NCBI GenBank assembly: GCA_001465935.1
Contig: LNKV01000058.1
Coordinates: 62,001-126,000, forward strand
Source of the DNA: Clarireedia homoeocarpa
Lineage: Eukaryota; Ascomycota; Leotiomycetes; Helotiales; Rutstroemiaceae
Direction: 5' to 3'
Length of the DNA: 64,000 nt
The notes under the pieces were generated by a model. The model saw only the letters and a list, made by a program, of their open reading frames with translations. It was not told the DNA's origin and did no database searches. How positions within the stretch are numbered: position 1 is the first letter of the stretch; the number at the start of each line of letters is the position of its first letter. Both the position numbers and the translations under genes were made by a program. Of this stretch, positions 31,101 through 41,315 are shown in pieces.

Positions 31101-33726
31101 TGCCACGGCTGGTGAAGTTTCTCTCTGAATCGTCTTCGAAAGAGGCAAATGAACCTCTGCGATCATACTGACCAGTGCTGGGGTATGAGTTGGTACCGGT
31201 GATTTCTGAGGCATTGACGAGCGAAGCGACAGCTGATTCGACGCCTATAGGAGTGTTGACATAATTTGGTTTCCCACCTACGCCTTTGATATCTTGACCA
31301 GTAGAGACGATGCGGCCATCATCATATCGACCATCGAAGCTCTCGGAGTCCAAGTCACGGTTTCTGTCATTCTCGCGATGCTGCTCTTCCCAGTATTCGT
31401 TTTCTTGTGTGAGCTCAGAGTCAGACAAACTTCCTTGTCGCACCTCGGAGAAGTCATGACGGTTTTCGATGTTGACATTAGAGTCAAGAGACTTCAAAGA
31501 TTGCCTGTGTAGTGCCGCTTTACTCAAGGAAGAGTATGATGCGGTACTCTGTGTCACTTTGGAATCGCGCTTATTATCCAGTTGTTGGTCTTCATTCTCC
31601 GTGTATCCGGAGACACTCTGAATCGGGCTCAATCCACGCCTCTCGTGACCATAAGGAACGTATCTGAGGGGTGGAGGTACTTCTTGAGTATTTTGGTAAT
31701 AAGGATGTAGATGCTGCAATGGCTCATCCTCGAGCAGTTCCGAATCTTCAAGATCATCAGGATCCAGTGCTGGCGATAGAACACGTGCAGTAATTCCCGT
31801 CTTTACATTGTTGGAGTGGCTCCCATTGTGCTCCTCCGACACAAGCGAATCATCAAGATCAGGATCATGGTGATCTTGCATTGGTACTTTTCTTCCATGC
31901 TCATCCAAATCATATTCTTGACTGTTTACACGCTGGTCGCTGTTCTGGCTCTTGAGGCTCAGATTACCTCGCGAGAAATTAGAATGTTGAGTGCCCAAGC
32001 CATGTTGTAGATTAACCGGTGTTCGAGTGGGGGTGATGGAGGATGGAGAAGTAACACCTCGAGAGACTTCCTTGACCGGGGTGATGCGTTCTTGACTAGC
32101 GGAGTGTGCAGAGTCGGGTCTTTCGGTTTCTGCAGACAAGATCGATGTTCTCGTAATATCAGAAGCATTCATATCGCTCATGAGTGGCATGGGTGGTGGC
32201 ACAACGTCGAGACGCTCCTCGCGAAGCTCGCCACCTAAGCTGTTGCCTCTGCTATGGTTCTTTCTCCTACGTCGGCGTTCCTTCTTTTCGTCAACCGGTT
32301 CTTGTGACTGATGCTTTTCCAAGGCAGCTGCAGTCAATGCCCCTGCAGCTGCAGCTTCAAGGCCGCGATTCTTCTCGCCACTGCGTTTCTTGTGAACTCG
32401 CTCCTCTTGAGTGACAGTCTCCTCTGAGCCGTCCCGCTCAAAGCTTGGTACTGAGCCGATACTCTTGCCCTTGCGGCCCTTGACCGTATTGCCGGAAAGG
32501 ACTTCATTATCGTTAAGAACAACTTTTGGTCTCGAAACATCATCCTTCGATTCTTTTGAAACACCGCTCCCGATGGGGGTTCGGCGGCCGCCATTCGGTT
32601 CACGCAAGCTCTGCTCCCGCTTCAATTCCTTCAGCTCCGGCAGAATAAGACGACGAATAGCATCTTCGACAGTTTCGAGTAGTTTGGGGTTGTTGATTGA
32701 CGATTTGGATGTCGCTGATTGGAAGGAATATTTACCGGAATTACGACTAACAGCACTAGAATCAGCGCCCGACAACATAGATTCTTCGACATGACTACGG
32801 CTAGACCTTCTTCGTGGAGATTTCATTGCATCTCCAAGCTGTTCACCGCTTGCGCTTCGACTTCGACTTCGATGTTTCCGTCGACGTTCCGACCTATCGC
32901 CACGGACCTTTTCAACCGCTTTTTGAGCGACAATCCTCTCTCTGCTGAGACTGCGACTTCGGCGTCGTGAGGGTGCCCTTAATTTGTCAGCTGCTGCACC
33001 AGCGGCCAAACCAGTGGCCGCTCCTGCTACCAAAGCCTCACTTCTGGTCAAGCTGCGGCTGCGTTTTCGCTCGGGCGATCTTGTATATCCATCGAGGAAA
33101 CTGTCGGCGGGCATGGAGGAGATTTCAGAGGCGTTGTATGTTCCAGTCCTGGAGCCTACTTCGGTGGGGATCAAGGGACTTCCATGTCTCATGATTTCAA
33201 CCTCAATGGGTCGGCCACTCCTGGAAGTAACATTGGACTCCTCGGTCATGGATCGGAAGGAAGCCATACTGTTCTCGTCATCGGGCGAAAATGGTCGATC
33301 CTCCTTGGAACGGGGTGATAGCGGGATACGCTGGGTATAGGAAGGCCTACGGGTTCCTTTTCTTTCCGTTATCTGGATGTGATCATGAGCAGACTTGCTT
33401 CGGTGCTTCGAGGAGGGTGTAACTTTTACCCGCACGGATGGTCTTCGAGTTTTGTCTTCCTTTCCGCCTTCGAAATACTCAATTAACAATGACGTCTGAG
33501 ACTTATTGTTCGAAGCCAGTTCACTGTGATTTTCCTTGTTGTGGTGCTTCTTCTTTCGAGTAGCAATCGTGACCGGACTACCATCCTCCGGCAGACTATA
33601 TGTACTCTTCTCCGTAACTCTCGAGTCAGCTTCTGCGTTCTCGGCTTCGATGGTACTATCGGTTTCGCTCGTTTCTGTCGGCGCAGGTAGAGGAGGGGCT
33701 TTTTCTTTACGGGTTTCGATACCCAT
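28195..33726 (-). CDS. giant disordered Ser/Arg-rich protein, family uncertain
   Basis: A near-continuous 5.5-kb frame from ATG 33726 (MGIETRKEKAPPLPAPTETS). A 57-nt in-frame intron at 28248-28304 (GTATAC, GCTAAC branch, ATATAG) should be removed so that RRNKNR joins DTFGTIASHHTGESETF, giving about 1,824 aa. Most of the chain is disordered: basic RS-type clusters (RSPERKRSRSLTRSEA, SRRRSRSLSRE), four short Ala/Gly-rich helices (AGAATGLAAGAAAD, GGAALGATAAALLARA and others), and two copies of a Y(D/E)LDE(H/N)GRKV motif. A conserved-looking helical block (about residues 1240-1380: LMDHLTVRDAQRSARDTEIL, FRRALKGLSKKS, GKIEDMLVQLLGDVEGL) may be the functional core. Similar fungal proteins are labelled hypothetical or involucrin-repeat-like; a cell-cortex or scaffold role is a guess. 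Confidence 0.85.
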   Translation of the reverse strand: MGIETRKEKAPPLPAPTETSETDSTIEAENAEADSRVTEKSTYSLPEDGSPVTIATRKKKHHNKENHSELASNNKSQTSLLIEYFEGGKEDKTRRPSVRVKVTPSSKHRSKSAHDHIQITERKGTRRPSYTQRIPLSPRSKEDRPFSPDDENSMASFRSMTEESNVTSRSGRPIEVEIMRHGSPLIPTEVGSRTGTYNASEISSMPADSFLDGYTRSPERKRSRSLTRSEALVAGAATGLAAGAAADKLRAPSRRRSRSLSRERIVAQKAVEKVRGDRSERRRKHRSRSRSASGEQLGDAMKSPRRRSSRSHVEESMLSGADSSAVSRNSGKYSFQSATSKSSINNPKLLETVEDAIRRLILPELKELKREQSLREPNGGRRTPIGSGVSKESKDDVSRPKVVLNDNEVLSGNTVKGRKGKSIGSVPSFERDGSEETVTQEERVHKKRSGEKNRGLEAAAAGALTAAALEKHQSQEPVDEKKERRRRRKNHSRGNSLGGELREERLDVVPPPMPLMSDMNASDITRTSILSAETERPDSAHSASQERITPVKEVSRGVTSPSSITPTRTPVNLQHGLGTQHSNFSRGNLSLKSQNSDQRVNSQEYDLDEHGRKVPMQDHHDPDLDDSLVSEEHNGSHSNNVKTGITARVLSPALDPDDLEDSELLEDEPLQHLHPYYQNTQEVPPPLRYVPYGHERRGLSPIQSVSGYTENEDQQLDNKRDSKVTQSTASYSSLSKAALHRQSLKSLDSNVNIENRHDFSEVRQGSLSDSELTQENEYWEEQHRENDRNRDLDSESFDGRYDDGRIVSTGQDIKGVGGKPNYVNTPIGVESAVASLVNASEITGTNSYPSTGQYDRRGSFASFEDDSERNFTSRGNSPTKSPTKFEDEYELDENGRKVAKSQTTQKLGGAALGATAAALLARAREKMRNEADQIKYEERGEHTGAPPEKSFKDRTMDGQKLLSPRHSVDALSEASIEKPVMGFNAIPTEHNLMPEVGYGDADSDVTTNPSIIQGPIGGTQQGSRERWSNKATPPQARRTQSSDSTGLKEAEAAVISAAMGAGAGAALANHNREHSQDDDEWRRTSSERKRDTLITNPYEDTSPIAALGNGTGLDREILNQVGLQNASRELNNRLYPGSPGGLPKDEGYISSAPNARSAGAQTPELNKGKGLAFMDKDLGSAAQALGGGDGFYPKHSRNLSGMSDGMDSPLYDSATGNGMDRIQSKDIVALMDHLTVRDAQRSARDTEILVTLVRAAAEMRNSFEDMKRLLADTEDVIITEVQVNTERSVQKVINGPRPLPPSAPRSIRSQGEMYEDLPTKRRNVFRRALKGLSKKSTNDLGKIEDMLVQLLGDVEGLKVAQGLQPESNYYEYPPEGRSEPDRGYEPEGNAGTSTASHGSQSGHLSIPQSRGPSGKGFEGRKFSDHRISTVPEGDEDEGELDPHEEEILNNQFENNEALLTPTHDRGESVPLDTPPQQFINSGSLSNENTPRTETEKTKKHKSSSSSGWIPKVSRWSETTASTVFKGFRSSGRNSGRKETEQFNSPPPRSDSGLGTYNTEQEREQEREPSREMDRESERTVSRGNYAESEPEDKLHSGFSQEQLHQQFINDELSTSLRPPEDPKYKAHRNSINLQHPQPRPGPTHRYQTHLESQAQNYDHAPMSPSSLNWGSSTSLNRLPPHQNRYSQATTNTERNLSPISDGGYSDRSASGQAPARPPKEPIVPEKPLNIRNKLQKPSPLSNEHLNAGLQSENSYESSSTQSASRRLSGALGAPTRKPTGPRSMSTASKSGELNRDDGTVIRRNKNRGILLHPIIYRSSKIANKNIDTFGTIASHHTGESETF

Positions 33727-34432
33727 TGTAGTGGCTCCTCACAAGACAAATCGATGATCGGCGGAATGCATCAGCGGTAAGAACAGATATCAGTATCGAA
33801 CAAGTGTCTAACAAAAAAAAAAAGAAAAGAAACAAAAGGCTGATGGGTTGTTGAGGGAAAAATGTCGGCGAAGGTGGATTGAGTAGAACCGAGAACGTGA
33901 AATTCAGCCCCGTAGCTCGAGCTGAGGCAGCCCTTTCGTCGGGGTACCAAACGCGCAAGCAAAACAGAAGAAGGATTGGATTAAATGAAGCATCCAACGG
34001 AACACCAATGAAACTATCCCAGGATTTCTTGAGGATAGTGCAAATGGACGAACAAAAGGAGCTCTGTTATTATGGAGTCGTGGAGAGAGAAATACCGCAG
34101 ACTGGAGGAAGGACTTTGAAGTGCAAGTTGTGCGTTGGCCGTTCTGTTATGCAGCTTGTCATCTACACCAATGAAAAAATTCGCTGGGCGGATGGATTGT
34201 CAGGTAAGTAGGATTTTTGACCAACCAATTGGAGTAAACAGGCAGGCTGTTGTGAAGAAAGGGGAGCTCCTATTCGTCCGTTTCAAGGGAATTTTTATGT
34301 ATATGGATGGTTTTCGTCCTTATCCAGCTTTTTTTTTTTTTTTTTTTTTTTTGTGGTGGATTTTCGCAAGATCCAAGATCGAATGAGGCAATGTAGTCAA
34401 ATAGACTGGTTGGCGGGACGTAGGTTTGATGT

Positions 34433-34536
34433 ATGGATGGATGGATGGATGGATGTATGGATGGATGTGGATGTATGGATGGATGTGTATGTATGTATGG
34501 ATGTATGTATGTGGATGTATGTATGTAGGTAGGTAG
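34433..34536. repeat. GGAT/GTAT tetranucleotide microsatellite
   Basis: Alternating GGATGGAT and GTATGTAT units with several interruptions, ending in GTAGGTAGGTAG. Confidence 0.9.
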
Positions 34537-35663
34537 GTGGGTGAAAGGGAGGTGAGGTGTCGAGTACCTGCTTGATGCGTGATGCGTGATGCGTGATGTT
34601 TGATGCTTGGGGAAAGCTGGTGATTAGAGCGACGCAACTTGAGCCCACACTGGCTTGCCTTGGCTTGCCTTGCCCACTGGTCGCGGCCCAATCTGCTCAA
34701 TCTGCTCGGGACAAAATCGAGCTTGGACGTTATCAATTGTGGGTTGCTATCAATCTTTTACCTGGTGCTGCTATGTAAGATCTTACAGCTACTGCTAGAG
34801 TTCCGTTTCATTGCAAGCGTCGCTCATGATCTAATCTCCAGAAGGGAACCCTTCAGCCATAGCTATTCAATGGAGCTACAATCAATTAAACCCATCTCAA
34901 TCGTATACTTACTTGGTGGCGGGTAAGCACATATGATCACCCTCCGAACTCAGGGATTTCCAGTAATCGGTAACGCTGTTCAAGGAACATGCTGCTGCCG
35001 TACACGGACACTAGAAGTAAACGGTCCCGTAATTATGGAATTTCCTAGATTTTGATAAGTGAAGGGCGACAAAGGTACAAAAACAAACGTCTGTTGCCCG
35101 GGCGATTTCCTTGGGATTACCGGATTGATAAGGGGTTAGGGCATTTTAGCGCTTTTGCGAGGAAAGAAAATGGCTGGGGGGGGGGATGGATAAGAGATGG
35201 CGGAGAGATGGCGTGTGGCGTGGGTGGATGAGAAAGCTGTACAAAGAAGGAAGGAAGCTTATTTCCCCTGCGGGTGGCTGGGAAGTGGTTAGATATCTGG
35301 CTATTTGTGCTTGAGTGGCTTGCGAATCGACGCCGTATGCAGGAATGTGCATCCGATTCCCCAGCTATCGAGTATTGAATATCGAGTATCGAATATCGAG
35401 TATCGAGATGTTCTATTTTTCGCCTACTATTCTACGTTCTGCGCTCTTGATACTTGATATCGCTTGAGATGGAAAGAGCCATTACCCCGCGCTAGCTAGC
35501 ACCACGGATATACTATGTACTATGTATTATATTATGTATGGTTCTGCTGGACAAATTGCCTATCAAATGTCGCTAGGAAAATAATGTCTCTTTGGGTGTG
35601 GGGCGGGCGCTTCACGAACTGCATCTGCATCGATGACGATGCTAGATTTTCTGTACCTGCTTG

Positions 35664-35705
35664 CTCTAACGTCTACTGTACCATCTCTAACGTCTACTGT
35701 ACCAT
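35664..35705. repeat. perfect 21-bp tandem duplication
   Basis: The 21-base unit beginning CTCTAACGTCTACTGTACC occurs twice head to tail with no mismatch. Confidence 0.9.
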
Positions 35706-37013
35706 TTCTAGATGAAAGCGTCTTTCCGCATAGTTCCTGTGAGTGCGGTACTTGCGGTATGTAGCTCGGCAAAATTGCATCTCCAGGATAGATAAAAGAT
35801 AATTTCCTATTCACTCATAGCTTTGGGCATCATTTCACACTTCTCTTCGTTAAGATGTGCAACAAAATAAAAAATAAAAATAAAAATAAAAAAGGCGCTT
35901 TCTGTACATCTGATCTGTCTTGTGTTGCATATCTTTATAATCGTCTTTTGTGAAAGGAGGAGTTCCGTTCCCTCTCGTCTGATAAGTTTATCTGTTGTCT
36001 TACTTTCATTTCACACTGTCAACACTGGATGAATGTGCAAAAACTTCTTCTGGAAGAACATTCATCCTCCATGAAGTACTGCTACATAGCAGGAAGGGTG
36101 TCTAATAAGTTGCTTAACATCTAAATCAAACAAGCATTCATTTCAACGCCAAACTCCACACAACACTCATTCCACATCTCCACCCAGCAAAGACAAAGGC
36201 ACAAGAAGAAAAAAGAAACATCTGTAGCCACTTATATCTTCCGAACAGAGATGCTTTTTAATCCACGGTCTGTTATTCCGATCAATTGCTGCTCTGCTCT
36301 ACAAACTTATATACACGTCCGCTAGCGAGGATAGTGCAGCGTAGAAGACAAGACAAGACAAGACAGACAGCGAATCCAAACGAACCCTCTAGTTTTACCG
36401 GGAGTCAGCTAATGATGAATTTCCTTTTCCTTCTTACAGAAGTCGTTTTATCAGTTACTATACACATTTTGTTCACTCTACTCCCATATCATACCTTTCT
36501 CCCCTCCCCCCCTCTCGTCGTTTACTATATCTCATCATCAATAAAATCGTCCCCCAAGTCTCCGTCTCCGTATCCGTATCCGTCACAGCAACAGGAAAAG
36601 TCATCTGCTAGCGCTACCAATTGCCGCGACGGCGGGAGCGAGAAAGAGAGGCCAAGTGCTTTGAGCTGGGATGTTTTTAACGCGTGGTATAGTATAGTAT
36701 ACTTTTCGAGGGAAACCCCCCGGTGCAAAAGCGAGATCCCTGACAATGGAGCCAGGGGAATAGCGATGAAGGCGAAGAAGAAGAAAATGGAAATAAGGCA
36801 AGAAAGGGGCGGGAAATGTCAGGTGTAAGGTAAGGAGTGAGTGGATGGATGTCGACGCCGATATGATATGTGGATCGCGAGAGAATAACGAGACAGCGAG
36901 ATTTGGGAATTTGTAACTTATGCCCTTTTTGCTTTCTTTTCCGGGTTATGTAAGTTGGGACTTTTTATATGAATACGGTAGAATGGAATGGAACGGAATG
37001 GGAATGGGAAAGG

Positions 37014-37076
37014 AGAAGAAGAAGAAGAAGAAGAAGAAGAAGAAGAAGAAGAAGAAGAAGAAGAAGAAGAAGAAGA
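37014..37076. repeat. GAA trinucleotide microsatellite
   Basis: About 20 consecutive GAA units within an A/G-rich purine tract. Confidence 0.95.
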
Positions 37077-37643
37077 GCGTGTGAGGTGTGGTATGGTATG
37101 GTGTAGGAACAAGAAGCTCATGACTACCTACCTACCTACCTACCTACCACTTTCAACGCGTCGAATGCTGGTTTTGTTACTCTGGGTGGGTGGATATTGG
37201 AATATATCCCTAAGATGCCGACTATTTATTTACATCATCAGAGAAGATGGTGGTAGATGTGGTTGTTGAGGAGGAAGTGGATTGGAGAGGGGGGGGGGGT
37301 CTTGGTATTAGTGTTGAGTTGTTGATAGAGGGAATAAGTTAGTTAGCTGGGAAGTTGGGATCCACGATTTTGGTTTGCCGGCGAGGAAAAGGATGGTATG
37401 GATGGCAGGCAGCTTTCCATCCGAGGTATCGTGGGCTTCATTGACATTTATTTTGAGATGGATAGCTCGTCTAGAAGTAGGTGGAACTGAATGTAAAGTC
37501 TAGCGCTATGCTTTATGCGACTAATATGCTGGTTCAAGTCTGGTGTGGATCGCACGAGATATATTCATGTGCTGATGAGCTAATATACAAACCACTCAAT
37601 CCTCTCTCTCTCTCTCTCTCAAACCACCTACCCAAAACAGCAT

Positions 37644-38554
37644 TTACAGCTTCGAACCCACCAAACTCCCCCCATCCAACGCAATCGTAGCGCCATTAAC
37701 ATATGCCCCCGCCCTCGACGCCAAAAACATACACGCCCCCGCCACATCCTCCGGACTTCCAATCCTCCCCAATGGAATCCCCTTCACGATCTCCTCTCCC
37801 TTACTCTTCAGCGTCGCGGCCATCATCTTACTCTCAAATGGTCCGCACGCCAACACATTACTCGTGATATTCCTCTTCCCCAGATGATTCGCTAGCACCC
37901 TACTCAACTGATGCAGACCGGCTTTCGACGCCGAGTATGAGAACGTCTCGAGCGCCGGCACGCGAATCCCGTCTACGGAGCCGATATTGATGATACGTGC
38001 GGGATCGCCGGGTGCCGCTGCAGCCTCCATGAGCGGCGTGAGCGCCTGCGTGAGGGTGAAGACGCGGGTGAGGTTTAGAGTGAGTACGCGTGTCCATGCC
38101 GAGTCGGGGAACTCGGCATAGGGAGCGCCCCAGTTGGAACCGGAGTTGTTGACGAGGATGTGGAGTTTGGATTCCCTTTTGGAGAGCTCATCGACGAGGC
38201 GTTTGCAGTCTTCGAGTTTGTAGAAGTCGGCGGGGATGGCGTGGGCGGTGCCTTTGCCTGAGAGGGTGAGAGGTGGGGTTAGCTGGTGGTTTGAGAAGAG
38301 GAGGGGAAGGGAAGGTTTACCGAGTGCGTTTAATTCTTCGACGGCTTTGTCGCAGGCTTTGGCATCGCGCGATGAGATGTATACTTTTGCTCCGTTGGTG
38401 ACGAAGCCTTCAGAAATCATGCGTCCAATTCCCTTCGCGCCGCCCGTCACCAAAACCACCTTGTCCTGTCGCAATTGTCAGATTCTTTTTATCATTTCCA
38501 TAGACATCCCTATATCTGACTCACCTTAACATTGAAAAGAGCTGAAGTATCCAT
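37644..38554 (-). CDS. short-chain dehydrogenase/reductase (SDR)
   Basis: Three exons: 38525-38554 (MDTSALFNVK), 38321-38465, 37644-38257, with introns 38466-38524 (GTGAGT...GACAG) and 38258-38320 (GTAAAC...CTCAG, 63 nt and in frame). The product is about 262 aa, normal for classical SDRs. Motifs: VTGGAKGIG cofactor site at the N-terminus, LVNNSGSNWG, active-site IINIGSVDGI serine, YSASK catalytic Tyr/Lys, and a C-terminal GAYVNGATIALDGG. It is an NAD(P)(H)-dependent oxidoreductase resembling RhlG-like or 3-oxoacyl reductase types; the substrate is unknown. It is divergent from the methyltransferase gene at 39005. Confidence 0.92.
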
Positions 38555-39004
38555 AATCTGTAGTCAGGAAATCTCACAGAGGTATGTAGAAGAACAGAAA
38601 GGAGGAATAATCTACTTTTGTGAACAATATATCCGGGGTAGCTCTTATCGAGCCGAGGCCCAGATGGTATGGCTGGCAATAATGTCCGACCGTTCAACAG
38701 AGCATCTTAACGCCTTATATTTGGGGTTTTGCTAAACATCCGACGCTTTTTTATATACTTAATACTTATTTGGGGAAAGCCGGCGGATGGATAGGAAAAG
38801 CGTCGGATGTTTAGCAACACCCTATATTTGTAGCATCAGCGCGCAGGTCCAGTTTCCGCACTTCTTCATATTTTATATTAATCTGTTTGTTCAAAATACG
38901 AAAGGCGGTACGATCAGCTCGGAAGACGAACTGTTGACAGTGCAAGAACGTGGCATGAATCTCCCACGACAATAAGGTAGGACTCACGGGTAGCAAGATA
39001 TAAG
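38555..39004. promoter_or_regulatory. divergent promoter region with foldback insertion
   Basis: A 450-base spacer between the SDR (minus) and the methyltransferase (plus). A miniature foldback element (38717-38828) occupies its middle, so promoter spacing may have been altered. Confidence 0.5.
38717..38828. mobile_element. foldback/MITE element in shared promoter
   Basis: The arms GCTAAACATCCGACGCTTTT (38731-38750) and its exact complement (38797-38816) are perfect inverted repeats; outward the similarity continues imperfectly (GGGGTTTT against GGGTGTT), giving about 32-bp arms around a 46-base centre. The flanking sequence is TATA-rich, so the TA duplication is ambiguous. No coding capacity. 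Confidence 0.72.
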
Positions 39005-39952
39005 ATGGCATCGAAGGAACAGGCTCGTGTTGGTTCGTTGGGTCCTTTCTCTCATATATATAATATCTATAGCTCTAAACAATCCAGACTACAGGACTCG
39101 CTTGCAAGCCCATTTTGAAAATCAAGATATAGCTAGCCACGGACAGAAGTGGGATGAGCTCTGGAAGGACAACTTCACACCGTGGGACAATGGGTTGCCT
39201 AATCCGGCACTCATTGATATCTTGAATGAACGCGAGGACTTATCTTGCAAGAAGGATGATGGGTCGAGAAAGAAGGCTCTGGTTGCTGGATGTGGAAAGG
39301 GCTATGATGTCTTGCTGTTGAGCGCAATGGGCTATGATGCATATGGACTCGAGATCTCTGAGACAGCATTGCAAGGCTGTAAGGATTTTGCAAAGAAGAA
39401 TGATGGAAAGGGTACTTATGCTACTAAGGAAGGAGTTGAGAAGGGAAATATCACCTGGTTGTCCGGAGATTTCTTCAAGGATGAATTCTTGAAAGAAGTG
39501 GAAGGGGAAAAGAAGTTTGACTTATTCTATGATTATACGGCATGTTCATTCGGATCCATAGACGTCAAGGTTACTAACCTTTCATAAAGTTTGGATGTGC
39601 GCTACCGCCCGTCTTGAAACCAGCCTGGTCCAAGCGATATAATGAGCTCCTTTCCTCAGATGGAAGACTCATATGTCTAGAATTTCCTACCACTAAACCT
39701 CCTTCGAGTGGAGGACCGCCGTGGGCGATGCCTCCAAAGATTTATGAGGGTCATTTGCCACGACCAGGTGAAGTGTTGCCATACACTAAGGAAGGGTGCG
39801 AGCTTGAAGAAGAGAAACTTGGTCCACCACACAAGGATGGTTTGAGGCGTATTGCACACTTTCAGCCTAAAAAGACCAACGAGATAGGATATGACGGCGA
39901 GAGCAAGGGCAATGGCAAGATGACTGATTGGGTGAGCGTGTGGTCGCATTAG
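39005..39952 (+). CDS. TPMT-family SAM-dependent methyltransferase
   Basis: Exons: 39005-39026 (MASKEQA), 39088-39539 and 39590-39952, about 278 aa. The second intron (39540-39589) starts GCATGT, has a TTACTAAC branch and ends AAAG: a GC-AG intron. Splicing it out gives YDYTFGCALPPVLKPAW, the expected family motif. Other signatures: KWDELWKDNFTPWDNGLPNP at the N-terminus, the SAM-binding ALVAGCGKGYDVLLLSAMGY, GLEISETAL, and LICLEFP late. The family (thiopurine/thiol methyltransferases) moves methyl groups from S-adenosylmethionine to thiols or halides; fungal members are cytosolic and linked to detoxification. Only 63 bases separate its stop from the convergent OTU gene. Confidence 0.9.
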
Positions 39953-40015
39953 GAAGAGCTGAATAGTAAATGGTTTCTGACACGATACCTCATACTTTTT
40001 TTCATAATAGTATAT

Positions 40016-40921
40016 TCATGTTACTTTTCTCAGTGAGTTGTAGTGTTCACCCAAACCAAATCCATGTCTGTAGTATGCTAAATGTATCGTTTCGGGGCTG
40101 TCGGTCCCAGGTTCAATTTTCTGAGTCGCGCCGTTTTGCAGTACGCAGATCTCGACGTTGTAGGTTTTGGCCAAAGCAAGAAGCTCTAGATGACCTCCCC
40201 ATTCGGCAGTATCCTTGATTTTGTGAACATAAGTATCGAGTGGTTCTTCCAGCCATGCTACAAAATCATCCGGATGTTCTTCGATGTAGGTTGCAGCTGC
40301 TTTCCGTACAACTTTATATCGCTGATCTTCTTTGAGTCCTTCGGCCTCTGGTCCAAGTGACACCCCAGCTTGTGCCAACTGGTCTGCAACCGCGGAAAAC
40401 AGACAATGCCCATCCGGTCTGATGACTTTCTCCGTCAGATTTCTTGCTTCGATTTCTTCTAACATTCGTTTCCTCTCGATTTCTCGTGGGTCTGGCAGGT
40501 TCGCAGCTTCTTTCCTAGCTTCCTCAACCTCAGCCTCTTTTTCTGCTGCTCTGCGTGCCAGTCGTTCCCTTTGCCGATTTCGTTTCTTCGGTTGTGCTGT
40601 CTCAGTTCCAGTTGTGTCTGTGATTGAAGCCTGATCTAGACTGTCCGTCAAGTTATCAACTCCATTTGCTTCGGTCGCAGAAGGCGCAGAAGTCCCTTCA
40701 TCCAGCTCAGGCACATCATCAATACTTGGTACCGCCTCGCCATCTAGCGATGCTATTTCTTGAGCTTGTCTTTCTTTGAGCTGCCTTTCTAAGTCTTCGC
40801 ATTCGCTATTTACGCCCTTTCGAGTCTTCTTCGTTGCGCCTTTCTTTTTCTGTGTAATACGGCCTTGCAGATCTTTTTGCTCCTTTCGGTGACGACTTTG
40901 CATTTCTTCGAAAGTTTCCAT
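40016..40921 (-). CDS. OTU2: OTU-domain deubiquitinase (OTUD6B/Otu2-like)
   Basis: Single exon. I chose ATG 40921 (METFEEMQSRHRKEQKDLQG) over the longer frame to 41065, since this is how family members begin. The product is 301 aa. The N-terminal half is a charged coiled coil (RNRQRERLARRAAEKEAEVE). The OTU domain starts IRPDGHCLFSAVADQL, with catalytic Asp and Cys in DGHC, and ends GLGEHYNSLRKV with the catalytic His. The overall layout matches yeast Otu2 and human OTUD6B, ribosome-associated ubiquitin hydrolases. Intact. Confidence 0.9.
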   Translation of the reverse strand: METFEEMQSRHRKEQKDLQGRITQKKKGATKKTRKGVNSECEDLERQLKERQAQEIASLDGEAVPSIDDVPELDEGTSAPSATEANGVDNLTDSLDQASITDTTGTETAQPKKRNRQRERLARRAAEKEAEVEEARKEAANLPDPREIERKRMLEEIEARNLTEKVIRPDGHCLFSAVADQLAQAGVSLGPEAEGLKEDQRYKVVRKAAATYIEEHPDDFVAWLEEPLDTYVHKIKDTAEWGGHLELLALAKTYNVEICVLQNGATQKIEPGTDSPETIHLAYYRHGFGLGEHYNSLRKVT

Positions 40922-41315
40922 TTCGAGTAGATATATTACTGAGCTAGTATATGGGTCAATTCTTGTGTACTGTGGAATGAGGTTGAGGATAGTTAGAGGG
41001 GCAGAAATAATTTGGGGTTCTGCTAGTTTGCACATGTGCACGGACCCGTACAACTGTGTCATCATAATTCATTACTCATATATGACATGAGTGTTATTAC
41101 TCCCCCCTCCAGATCTGAATTACAATTACCGCTGTTGCCAGAACACAGCCGAATACAAGGAGCCATACCGAGGCATCATTAGAGCTCATTAAAACATTAA
41201 GTCGACGTCTTTGCGAACTGTGATCCTCCCCCTTTTCGAAAGACTCCGAGCCGTCTCCCTCTTACTGCGCCATCATTACGCCCGCCTGTCTCTCACCTCA
41301 GGACTTCATGTTGCT

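Larger units (their letters stand above)
33727..37643. other. 3.9-kb intergenic region rich in simple repeats
   Basis: No convincing gene. Frames at 33879-34211, 34320-34736 and 36286-36828 are driven by simple repeats or lack motifs. Contents include a 24-T run at 34329-34352, tetranucleotide blocks at 34433-34536, a G run near 35174, TATCGAGTAT repeats at 35368-35408, AAAAT repeats at 35862-35892, AAGAC repeats near 36348, GAA repeats at 37014-37076, CCTA repeats at 37123-37148 and CT repeats at 37602-37620. The first part should be the promoter and 5' UTR of the large disordered-protein gene. Confidence 0.6.

Noticed and set aside
34320..34736. 138-aa Thr/His/Ile/Tyr-rich frame
   Set aside because: Translated tetranucleotide microsatellite.
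36286..36828. 180-aa frame
   Set aside because: Lacks motifs, spans CT-rich and A/G-rich tracts, and has no sensible start context.
36988..37269. Glu-rich frame
   Set aside because: Translated GAA microsatellite.
40105..40125. Possible tRNA T-arm (CAGGTTCAATTTTCTG)
   Set aside because: Inside the OTU coding sequence and no acceptor stem or anticodon arm nearby; no tRNA was found anywhere in the window.
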